Origin: Methylacidiphilum caldifontis
GTDB lineage: Bacteria; Verrucomicrobiota; Verrucomicrobiia; Methylacidiphilales; CAMAQI01
Reading direction: 5' to 3'
NCBI GenBank assembly: GCA_945860255.1
Contig: CAMAQI010000025.1
Span: 1-21,134 of the forward strand
Length of the DNA: 21,134 nucleotides
Part shown: positions 15,138 to 21,134 of the stretch, piece by piece
Position numbering within the stretch: the stretch's first letter is position 1
Layout of the letters: the number at the start of each line of letters is the position of its first letter
Program-made: the position numbers and the translations under genes
The notes under the pieces: model-generated
What the model was told of the DNA's origin: nothing
What the model saw: the letters and a program-made list of their open reading frames with translations, nothing else
The model's database searches: none

Positions 15138-16324
15138 AATGACCTCACAAATTTTCCAATTCGTTCTACTGCTACCTCCAATTGATCCATTCCCGTCGCA
15201 TAACTACAACGAACATGTCCCTCACCACTCCCCCCAAAGGCGTTCCCTGGAACAACCGCCACCTTTTGTTCCTCTAAAAGTCGAACAGCGAACTCACGAG
15301 AATTCAATCCCGTTTGATCGATTCTGGGAAATAAGTAAAAGGCTCCTTGTGCATTAAAACAGGGGATACCAATCTCTCGAAAGGAGTTCAGTAAAAAATT
15401 TCGGCGAAGCTGATATTGTTCTCGCATCTGTTCCATATCCGACTGCCCATTCTCAAGTGCTTCAATCGCTGCCTCTTGACTGATAATCGGTGCACAAAGC
15501 ATCGCATATTGATGAATCCTCATCATCGCCTCAATCAATGCCACGGGAGCGCAAGCGTAGCCGACGCGGAACCCGGTCATCGCAAAAGCCTTGGAAAATC
15601 CGTGAAGAAAAATACAACGCTCTCTCATTCCCGGTAAAGAGGCGATCGAACAATGGGCCTCTCCATAACTGAGCTCCGAATAGATCTCATCGGTGATGAC
15701 GAGTAAATCGTGCTGCTGGCAAACCTCAGCAATCGCAAGAAGTTCCTGTTGATTCATGACCGCTCCCGTTGGATTCGTCGGAAAATTCAAAATCAAGACC
15801 TTGCTCTTTGGGGTGATCTTTGCCTTCAAGGCCTCTGCCCGAAGTTTAAAGTGATCCTCCGCTAAAGTCGGAATCTCCACGGGCTTTCCATGGACGAGTA
15901 AAATACTCGGACTGTAAGAGACATAACAGGGACTATGATAGAGAACCTCGTCACCCGGATTGATCACGGCACGCAAAGCAATATCCATCGCTTCAGAAAC
16001 ACCGACGGCGACTAAAACCTCGCTCAAGGCATCGTACTCGACATGATAGTTCTGACGAACGTAACGAGCGATACTTTTACGGAGTCGTGGGAGTCCGAGA
16101 TTCGAGGTATATCCTGTCCTCCCTTTCTCTAAAGCGTAGATCGCTGCCTCCCGAATATGCCATGGGGTCGCAAAATCCGGTTCGCCTATTCCTAAAGAAA
16201 CGACATCGGTCATCGACTGGACAATCTCAAAAAAATCACGAATCCCCGAACGTGGAATCGAACGTACATGGTTCGCCACAAAATCCGTTACGACTCCATT
16301 CCTCTTCACACTCATATCACTCAT
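15134..16324 (-). CDS. PLP-dependent aminotransferase, class I/II
   Basis: A 396-residue fold-type I aminotransferase. Key residues are visible: FPTNPTG (Asn184), TDEIYSELSY (Asp212, Tyr215), the Schiff-base lysine in GFSKAFAMTGFRVGY (Lys245), and the carboxylate-binding Arg372 in GHVRCSYAT. SLGIGEPDFATP and GYTSNLGLPRLR near the N-terminus are typical of aspartate/aromatic-type enzymes of subgroup I-gamma. The exact substrate cannot be fixed. The start ATG is 27 nt after the Lrp-type gene, and the stop overlaps the SDR gene. Pairing with an Lrp/AsnC regulator suggests amino-acid-responsive control. A second ATG at residue 4 is an equally possible start. Confidence 0.9.
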   Translation of the reverse strand: MSDMSVKRNGVVTDFVANHVRSIPRSGIRDFFEIVQSMTDVVSLGIGEPDFATPWHIREAAIYALEKGRTGYTSNLGLPRLRKSIARYVRQNYHVEYDALSEVLVAVGVSEAMDIALRAVINPGDEVLYHSPCYVSYSPSILLVHGKPVEIPTLAEDHFKLRAEALKAKITPKSKVLILNFPTNPTGAVMNQQELLAIAEVCQQHDLLVITDEIYSELSYGEAHCSIASLPGMRERCIFLHGFSKAFAMTGFRVGYACAPVALIEAMMRIHQYAMLCAPIISQEAAIEALENGQSDMEQMREQYQLRRNFLLNSFREIGIPCFNAQGAFYLFPRIDQTGLNSREFAVRLLEEQKVAVVPGNAFGGSGEGHVRCSYATGMDQLEVAVERIGKFVRSL

Positions 16325-16351
16325 TTAGGTAAAATAATCATTTTTACGATT

Positions 16352-16834
16352 CTAAGGAGAAACCTTTAAACGTTCCTCGGAGATCTCTTGATCGATCATC
16401 ACCCCTTGTTCCTTATAGGTCTTGAGAGTGAAATGAGTTGCGGTCGAAAGAACCCCTTGGATCGTCGAAAGTTTTTCCGAAACAAACATCGCAACCTCTT
16501 TCAAGGTACGGCCCTCAACAAAGACCAAAAGATCGTAACCTCCGCTCATTAAAAAACAGGAGGTCACTTCTGGATAACGGGCGATTCGGTCGGAGAGACG
16601 ATTAAATCCTCCCCCCCGTTCTGGGGTAATGCGAACTTCGATCACTGCCTTTACCGTTTGAAACTCCGCCTTATCGTCATCGATGATCGCTTTATAGGCT
16701 AAAATAATCTTCGCCTCCTCAAGATGTTTAATCCGAGATTTCACCTGATCGACGGAGAGATTGAGTTGCTTCGCTAATGTTTCTGGAGAAACTAAAGCAT
16801 TCTCCTCCAGGAGCTTGAGTAATTGTTGATCCAT
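16352..16834 (-). CDS. Lrp/AsnC-family transcriptional regulator
   Basis: A regulator of about 160 residues. The N-terminal helix-turn-helix is LLKLLEENALVSPETLAKQL with VDQVKSRIKHLEEAKIIL. The C-terminal RAM (amino-acid-binding) domain runs from KAVIEVRITPERGGGF through YPEVTSCFLMSGGYDLLVFV to GVLSTATHFTLKTYKEQG. The frame is open to a GTG at 16927, which would overlap tsaE by 58 nt. The ATG at 16834 starts exactly at the first helix and lies 35 nt after the tsaE stop, so I prefer it; a TTG at 16873 touching the tsaE stop is a third option. It probably senses an amino acid and controls the aminotransferase just downstream. Confidence 0.87.
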   Translation of the reverse strand: MDQQLLKLLEENALVSPETLAKQLNLSVDQVKSRIKHLEEAKIILAYKAIIDDDKAEFQTVKAVIEVRITPERGGGFNRLSDRIARYPEVTSCFLMSGGYDLLVFVEGRTLKEVAMFVSEKLSTIQGVLSTATHFTLKTYKEQGVMIDQEISEERLKVSP

Positions 16835-16869
16835 CCTTTGGACGCTAGCGATAAACTCCTCTGAGACAA

Positions 16870-17292
16870 TCAAATCCTGATTTTGATCTGACGTGATAGA
16901 TCCTCTAAAATCTGGATCTCCCACCACTGCGTTCCCGAGGGGAGCAATGACTGAATTCGTTCAGGCCACTCCACGATTGTGACCCCCTCCACGGCAGGAA
17001 GATAGTCCTCCACTCCAAAGCGAATCGCCTCCTGAGCTCCTTGAATCCGATAAAGATCTAAATGATAGAGGGTCAATCTTCCCCCTAAATATTCGTGCAA
17101 CAGCGTAAAAGTAGGACTCGTGACCTCCCCTGGATACCCCAGACCAAGTGCAATCCCCTTTACTAAATGGGTTTTTCCCGCCCCTAAATCTCCTGTCAAG
17201 GCAATGACCATTCCCACAGACAAACGAGGCGCCATCTGCTCAAAGCCCCAGCGAATCGTCTCCTCAACGTTTTTGCAGATGATCGTATCCAT
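16870..17292 (-). CDS. tsaE: TsaE, tRNA threonylcarbamoyladenosine synthesis ATPase
   Basis: A 140-residue P-loop protein that works with TsaB and TsaD to make the t6A modification at position 37 of ANN-decoding tRNAs. Walker A is TGDLGAGKT (33-41). SPTFTLLHEY (59-68), YHLDLYR (76-82) and VEWPER (107-112) are the family signatures. Its start overlaps the end of thiL by 29 nt in another frame, implying translational coupling. tsaB and tsaD are not in the window. Length and motifs are complete, so it should be functional. Confidence 0.95.
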   Translation of the reverse strand: MDTIICKNVEETIRWGFEQMAPRLSVGMVIALTGDLGAGKTHLVKGIALGLGYPGEVTSPTFTLLHEYLGGRLTLYHLDLYRIQGAQEAIRFGVEDYLPAVEGVTIVEWPERIQSLLPSGTQWWEIQILEDLSRQIKIRI

Positions 17293-18139
17293 GTAATAAC
17301 TCTTTCACTGATTCAGAAACTTTAAAGGCCTTCTTTTTCATCACCCCAATTTTTTGAATCGCGGTTTCAAAGGGAAACTTTTTGAGCAACGCACTCTTTT
17401 CCGGAGAAACGGTAAATAAAAGTTCATAATCCTCCCCCTCCTGAAACGCTTGTTTCAATGTGGCTTCTCTAGCACAAGGAATTAAATCCAATGATAATTC
17501 AAAGGAGAGCCCCGAGGCACGAGCGAGGCGAGGAAGGTCAATCCCTAATCCATCACTTAAATCGATCATCGAGGTCGCCATTTCTTTTTCTGCCAACCAT
17601 TTTCCCTCTTTAATTCGTGGCTCGAAGGTAAAATGCTTTAACTTCTGAGTATTTCCCAGAGATCCCGTCACCCAAATCTCCTCCTCTTCTTTTGCCGTGG
17701 ATCTCAAAACGGGGGCATAGCCGGAACACTCCCCAACTAATGAAATAGAAAGCACTAGATCCCGTGTCCGTGTCGTCTCCCCTCCGAGAAGCTCTATGTT
17801 CCATTGCTTCGCCAGAGCGGTGATTCCTTTGTAAATCTTCTGGATGCGAACCGGTTGAAACCCACTCGGCAACCCAAGAGTCACTAAAGCATACAAAGGA
17901 GTTCCACCCATTGCGGCGATATCACTGATTGCCCGTGCGAGGGCCTTTCTTCCGATCAACACCGGATCGGCTGTTCTTAAAAAATGAACCCCCTCGACGA
18001 CCGCATCGGCTTTCAATAGCAATGAAGAGCCGGAAGCCTCCCCTCTTACCACCGCACAATCATCCCCCACACCGACAAACTTTGGATTCTTTGTTTTCCA
18101 TCCTGAAGTGAGCGACTCAATAAACTGTTCCTCGGTCAT
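17264..18139 (-). CDS. thiL: ThiL, thiamine-monophosphate kinase (compact)
   Basis: Phosphorylates thiamine monophosphate to thiamine diphosphate. The PurM-like fold is shown by VGVGDDCAVV, LLKADAVVEGVHF, ALARAISDIAAMGGTP, LLGGETT, VTGSLG, MIDLSDGL and GEDYELLF, in the family order. Two points are unusual: the usual GGDT motif reads GGET (Glu121 for Asp), and the segment after VTGSLGN lacks part of the usual glycine/alanine-rich helix, giving 291 residues against about 320. I chose the ATG at 18139; a GTG at 18175 would add 12 residues not typical of the family. It heads the minus-strand operon and diverges from the dehydratase pair. Confidence 0.93.
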   Translation of the reverse strand: MTEEQFIESLTSGWKTKNPKFVGVGDDCAVVRGEASGSSLLLKADAVVEGVHFLRTADPVLIGRKALARAISDIAAMGGTPLYALVTLGLPSGFQPVRIQKIYKGITALAKQWNIELLGGETTRTRDLVLSISLVGECSGYAPVLRSTAKEEEEIWVTGSLGNTQKLKHFTFEPRIKEGKWLAEKEMATSMIDLSDGLGIDLPRLARASGLSFELSLDLIPCAREATLKQAFQEGEDYELLFTVSPEKSALLKKFPFETAIQKIGVMKKKAFKVSESVKELLHGYDHLQKR

Positions 18140-18251
18140 CCTTAATGATTTAACAGCTGCGAGCCTGAGACGCACGGAGTTTTTTCAAAAGTATTTTTTC
18201 CTCGCCCAGTCTTCAAAAGCAATTTAAACCTTTTTTTCACCTACTCAACCC

Positions 18252-19232
18252 ATGGCCTCTACCAATTTCTCCCAAAAAACAGCCCTCATCACTGGAATCA
18301 CCGGTCAAGATGGCACCTACCTTACACAGCTTCTTCTCGAGAAAGGATATGAGATTCATGGGATTGTTCGCAAAACATCGAACATTAATCGACTGCTTGA
18401 ACATACTCCGCATGTCCATCTCCACTACAGCGATCTTGCCGATTCAACGGCCTTAAGACGCATCTTCAATCGCGTTCGACCCTCTGAATTTTATCATCTA
18501 GCCGGTCAAAGCCATGTCGGATTTAGCTTTGAAATCCCTCAGTCGACCTATCAAGAGATCGCCATTTCGACTTTGGGAATTCTTGAAATCTGTCGCGACC
18601 TCGATTATCCGATCCGCATCTATCACGCCTCCTCCTCTGAAATCTTTGGAGCCTGTCAAAATCCTCCTCAAAATGAAGAGAGTCCTTTTCGTCCCACCAG
18701 CCCTTATGGATGCGCTAAAACCTTTGCGACCCATCTTTGCAATACCTACCGCAGAAGTTATCAAATGCACATTAGTAACGGGATACTCTTTAATCATGAA
18801 TCCCCGCGACGTGGACCGAATTATGTCGCCGGAAAAATTGCCAGCTATGCCGTTCAAATCAAACAAGGTCTAGCAACAGAACTCACCCTTGCCACTCTTG
18901 AAACCGAACGCGATTGGGGACATGCTCAAGACTATGTCAAAGCGATGTGGCTGATGCTTCAGCAGGAGAAACCGGATAACTACGTCATTGCGTCAGGAAA
19001 ACCGCATCGTCTCTTAGATTGGGTTGAGATTATGTTTGGCAGACTCGAACTCGATTGGAGAAAATATGTGAAAGTTTCCGAATCAGAATTTCGCCCCCAA
19101 GAACCGGGAAAACTGATCGGTGACACCACCAAGGCACAAACTGTCCTCGGCTGGAAACCGGAGATCAGTTTTGAATCCCTTGCTTTAGAAATCGTCGATT
19201 CCTACTCCAAAAAGGCACTGCAACCGTTATGA
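18252..19232 (+). CDS. GDP-mannose 4,6-dehydratase-like SDR, diverged copy
   Basis: A 326-residue extended SDR of the GMD family. ALITGITGQDGTYLTQLLL holds the cofactor loop (Gly15, Gly18, Gly21). SSSE (Ser129, Glu130) and PYGCAK (Tyr152, Lys156) form the active site, and FNHESPRRG and RDWGHAQDYVKAMW are GMD signatures. Compared with the next gene it has lost several family features: ENFVTRKI has become PNYVAGKI, LGNLDSQRDWG has become LATLETERDWG, and the loop after RKTSN is several residues shorter. It may therefore use a different nucleotide sugar or form a mixed oligomer. There is no clear Shine-Dalgarno. The stop overlaps the second copy as ATGA. Confidence 0.85.
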   Translation: MASTNFSQKTALITGITGQDGTYLTQLLLEKGYEIHGIVRKTSNINRLLEHTPHVHLHYSDLADSTALRRIFNRVRPSEFYHLAGQSHVGFSFEIPQSTYQEIAISTLGILEICRDLDYPIRIYHASSSEIFGACQNPPQNEESPFRPTSPYGCAKTFATHLCNTYRRSYQMHISNGILFNHESPRRGPNYVAGKIASYAVQIKQGLATELTLATLETERDWGHAQDYVKAMWLMLQQEKPDNYVIASGKPHRLLDWVEIMFGRLELDWRKYVKVSESEFRPQEPGKLIGDTTKAQTVLGWKPEISFESLALEIVDSYSKKALQPL

Positions 19233-20230
19233 GCTCCACTCCGATTGCACTGATTACGGGAATCACAGGTCAGGATGGCTCCTACCTTGCTGAACTCCTT
19301 CTTCAAAAAGGTTATGAGGTTCATGGGGTCGTTCGACGTACCAGCAATCTCAGTCGCCTTCGGATTGATACCCTTCGACTCAATCCAGATCTCCACGGAA
19401 AACGTTTTTTCCTTCACTACAGCGATTTAGTCGATTCCACTTCGCTCCGAAAAATCTTTAGAAAAGTTCGCCCGACAGAATTTTATCATCTCGCAGGCCA
19501 AAGTCATGTTGGATTAAGCTTTGAGATCCCTGAATCGACCTGCCATGAAATAGCCTCTGCCACTTTAGGAATCCTCGAAATCTGTCGCGACCTCGATTAT
19601 CCGGTTAAAATGTACCATGCCGCCTCCTCCGAAATTTTCGGAGCTGCGGAGGATTTTCCTCAAACCGAACAAACCGCCTTTCGTCCGACCAGTCCCTACG
19701 GCTGCGCCAAGGCCTTTGCCGCTCAACTTTGCGATGTCTATCGCGCAAGCTACGGATTGTTCATCTGTAACGGAATTCTCTACAACCATGAATCCCCACG
19801 ACGTGGAGAAAACTTTGTCACTCGTAAGATCGTGCGTCAGGCGGCGAAAATTAAAGTCGGTCTCGATCACGAGCTGATTCTCGGAAATCTCGATAGCCAA
19901 CGAGATTGGGGGCACGCCAGCGATTATGTTCAAGCGATGTGGATGATGCTTCAACACCCTTCGCCAGACAACTATATCGTCGCCACCGGGAAACTTCACT
20001 CCGTCAAAGACTGGGTTCAGATGTCGTTCGCATATCTTGGTCTGGATTGGACTCAGCATGTGAAAAGTTCCGAAGCCCTCATGCGTCCCCAAGAGCCAAC
20101 ACGGCTCCTCGGAGATCCGACTCACATTCAAAAAATAATCGGATGGAAACCGCTCCACACCTTCGAATCGATGGTCACGGATATGGTCGATAACGACCTC
20201 AAACTCCTTACTGAAAAGCAGGAGAGTTAG
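19229..20230 (+). CDS. gmd: GDP-mannose 4,6-dehydratase-like SDR, canonical copy
   Basis: A 333-residue GMD-type enzyme, expected to convert GDP-mannose to GDP-4-keto-6-deoxymannose, the precursor of GDP-fucose, rhamnose or perosamine. GITGQDGSYLAELLL (Gly11, Gly14, Gly17), ASSEIFGA (Ser134, Glu135), SPYGCAK (Tyr157, Lys161), NHESPRRGENFVTRKI and LGNLDSQRDWGHASDYVQAM are all close to GMD consensus. LAGQSHVG replaces the commoner LGAQSHV and PYGCAK the commoner PYAVAK, as in its neighbour, so both belong to one side branch of the family. It overlaps the upstream copy by 4 nt. The pair look like a tandem duplication. Confidence 0.88.
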   Translation: MSSTPIALITGITGQDGSYLAELLLQKGYEVHGVVRRTSNLSRLRIDTLRLNPDLHGKRFFLHYSDLVDSTSLRKIFRKVRPTEFYHLAGQSHVGLSFEIPESTCHEIASATLGILEICRDLDYPVKMYHAASSEIFGAAEDFPQTEQTAFRPTSPYGCAKAFAAQLCDVYRASYGLFICNGILYNHESPRRGENFVTRKIVRQAAKIKVGLDHELILGNLDSQRDWGHASDYVQAMWMMLQHPSPDNYIVATGKLHSVKDWVQMSFAYLGLDWTQHVKSSEALMRPQEPTRLLGDPTHIQKIIGWKPLHTFESMVTDMVDNDLKLLTEKQES

Positions 20231-20246
20231 AAAAGAGTTCCGAAAA

Positions 20247-20276
20247 AAGCCACTCCCTCAAACGAAGGAATGGCTT
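20247..20276 (+). terminator. Hairpin after the dehydratase pair
   Basis: aagccactcc (20247-20256) pairs with ggaatggctt (20267-20276), with one mismatch and a 10-nt loop, 16 nt after the gmd stop. Position and a preceding A-run fit a terminator read from either side. There is no T-tract after the stem in the plus direction, so strength is uncertain. Confidence 0.45.
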
Positions 20277-20409
20277 CCAATCACGTTCCCGAATTCACTT
20301 GAGAGAGAATCACGGAGGTCGTTTAGGAAAAAATCACGGTTCACCTTATGGTTAAATGGATTACCGTTTTAGGTTTATTCTGTGGTGTTTATTCTTTGTG
20401 AAAATCGAA

Positions 20410-20483
20410 ATTGTTCTCTCGGGACAATGATCTCCGCCCCCATTGAAGAGGGATCGCTGTTGATTCAGGGAGCGAGAGGGGGC
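20410..20483 (+). other. Structured non-coding segment, possible leader or small RNA
   Basis: Two adjacent hairpins can be drawn. attgttc (20410-20416) pairs with ggacaat (20422-20428). gccccc (20436-20441) pairs with gggggc (20478-20483) and encloses tcgct/agcga (20454-20458 with 20471-20475). The segment lies directly before the frame beginning at 20491, and no plausible gene covers it. It matches no RNA family I know. A 17-codon hydrophobic frame (20348-20401) precedes it but has no ribosome-binding site. Confidence 0.25.
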
Positions 20484-20490
20484 TAAAGCC

Positions 20491-20694
20491 TTGCAAATAC
20501 CGAAAATCGGGATAGCCTGGATAACAGTGAAAATCTTAGAACAACCAGAAAAAAAAGAGAAGGCCTTTCAGCAAGCCGATGTTTATGGACCTGAAAAAGA
20601 GGCATGGAGACAAAATGGTCATTACTTCACTGTTGAAGAATCAAAAAAACTCATAAAAGATTGCGCCAAAAGCATTCAGTGGATCAATGAATAG
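20491..20694 (+). CDS. Orphan 67-residue hypothetical protein
   Basis: A small frame whose only usable start is a TTG at 20491; an in-frame TGA at 20461 blocks a longer 5' end. The product is charged and helical, with VKILEQPEKKEKAFQQADVY and TVEESKKLIKDCAKSIQWI, and no membrane segment or catalytic motif. It overlaps the nucleotidyltransferase-like gene by 8 nt, which argues it is real and part of a two-gene unit, perhaps of toxin-antitoxin type. It could also be the tail of a longer gene that lost its 5' end. No family recognised. Confidence 0.4.
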   Translation: MQIPKIGIAWITVKILEQPEKKEKAFQQADVYGPEKEAWRQNGHYFTVEESKKLIKDCAKSIQWINE

Positions 20695-21004
20695 TCCCCT
20701 CTCTTGGGATGCTATTAAAAAAGCTCTGATCAGAGCTAATCAGCTGCACCCGGAGTTTTTAAAAAATGCGTTAATCGTTGGGGGTGGAGCAGCACTCCTT
20801 TACAATTCAACACTGGAAAATATAGGGTTAAAAAGTTTTCTACCGATAGAACCGAGAACTGGGCAGACAAAATTCTCCCACGATATCGACTTCACTCATG
20901 TTTATTTCGAGGATTATAAAAATGTATTTAAAGATTACCTCAAAAAAGATGGAAAAGTGCGAGTGAAGTCAAATGAGGCGAATGAATGTAGCGGTTCAAA
21001 ATAA
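20687..21004 (+). pseudogene. Truncated nucleotidyltransferase-fold protein (AbiEii-like)
   Basis: The 105-residue product has the first half of a nucleotidyltransferase fold. An N-terminal helix is followed by NALIVGGGAALLYNSTLE, the GG-containing helix and turn, and then KFSHDIDFTHVYFED, where DID is the metal-binding acid pair seen in AbiEii and related proteins. Full-length relatives generally run to 200 residues or more. Here the frame ends soon after the DID region in a low-complexity tail (VKSNEANECSGSK), and I could not find the missing half in another frame downstream. I read it as a C-terminally truncated remnant; a short functional variant is possible. It overlaps the preceding small frame by 8 nt. 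Confidence 0.55.
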
Positions 21005-21055
21005 TTGAGGGAGGTTGAGTCAGATTAAGTGGTGGATATTTTCAGATAAAGAAAG

Positions 21056-21089
21056 ACCCCTGATGAACGCGAGTTCATCAGGGGTTTTT
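21056..21089 (+). terminator. Rho-independent terminator
   Basis: A perfect 13-bp stem, acccctgatgaac (21056-21068) with gttcatcaggggt (21073-21085), closes a gcga tetraloop and runs into a five-T tract (21085-21089). This is a textbook intrinsic terminator in the plus direction, ending whatever message reads through the truncated nucleotidyltransferase gene. The a-rich left flank is only aaag, so it is weaker in reverse. Confidence 0.88.
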
Positions 21090-21134
21090 GCGTTCTCTTT
21101 TCCTTGAGGGAAGAAGAGTAACGGGGTGGCAGTT

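Noticed and set aside
16835..16927. N-terminal extension of the Lrp-type regulator from a GTG
   Set aside because: It would overlap tsaE by 58 nt and add residues outside the helix-turn-helix fold; the ATG at 16834 fits better, though the longer form is not excluded.
19565..20158. Open frame of 197 codons on the minus strand
   Set aside because: It is antisense to the canonical GMD-like gene; a similar antisense frame exists under the first copy because the two genes are homologous, so it is a by-product of codon usage.
20348..20401. 17-codon hydrophobic frame that could be a leader peptide
   Set aside because: There is no ribosome-binding site and no codon run suggesting attenuation; too short to support without other evidence.
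1..21134. CRISPR array, transposase or prophage genes
   Set aside because: No set of regularly spaced repeats and no DDE, integrase or phage structural motif was seen in any frame.

Overview
The window looks like chromosomal DNA of a Gram-negative bacterium of the PVC group, most likely a Verrucomicrobiota member of moderate GC. The outer-membrane signs are a lipid-A N-terminal-domain protein, a lipobox protein and an AsmA-like protein. HemQ implies the coproporphyrin-dependent heme route. Several hypothetical families (a large secreted protein with a C-terminal anchor, a coiled-coil protein with a C-terminal beta-barrel-like domain, a tiny lipoprotein) resemble proteins I associate with Verrucomicrobiota. 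The taxonomic call is inference; there is no rRNA or other decisive marker.

Layout. 1-2550: the end of a membrane-anchored coiled-coil protein faces a large secreted/anchored protein across a palindromic hairpin. 2550-4180: a three-gene sigma module (ECF-type sigma factor, small single-TM protein in the anti-sigma position, TM-anchored helical protein resembling periplasmic sensors), preceded by an unusual nested inverted repeat. 4250-6340: a YacP/Rae1-like NYN RNase, a coiled-coil membrane protein, a small lipoprotein and, on the minus strand, a stand-alone LAB_N membrane protein. 6400-11050: plus-strand run of hemQ, an AsmA-like gene, ruvB and a MacB/FtsX-type permease; the last three are tightly packed (ATGA overlap, then a 3-nt gap). 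11110-11820: a vapBC-type toxin-antitoxin pair with a perfect 12-bp palindrome at its promoter end. 11950-13435: a compact uvrC, separated from a Nudix hydrolase by a hairpin with 31-bp arms.

14265-18139 is a five-gene minus-strand operon read right to left: thiL, tsaE, an Lrp/AsnC regulator, a class I/II aminotransferase and an SDR strikingly like the 3,5-epimerase/4-reductase half of plant and giant-virus UDP-rhamnose synthesis. 18252-20230 holds two tandem, ATGA-overlapping GDP-mannose 4,6-dehydratase-like genes. With the SDR they make this end of the window a deoxysugar/nucleotide-sugar region, probably serving surface polysaccharide.

20231-21134 is different in character: a structured non-coding stretch, an orphan 67-codon frame, a nucleotidyltransferase-fold protein that looks truncated, and a strong intrinsic terminator. 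It reads like an accessory or decayed element. I found no rRNA, tRNA, CRISPR array, transposase or origin. The most interesting items are the nested palindrome over the sigma-factor start, the long inverted repeat after uvrC, the missing inter-domain region of UvrC, the eukaryote-like rhamnose SDR, and the asymmetrically diverged dehydratase pair.
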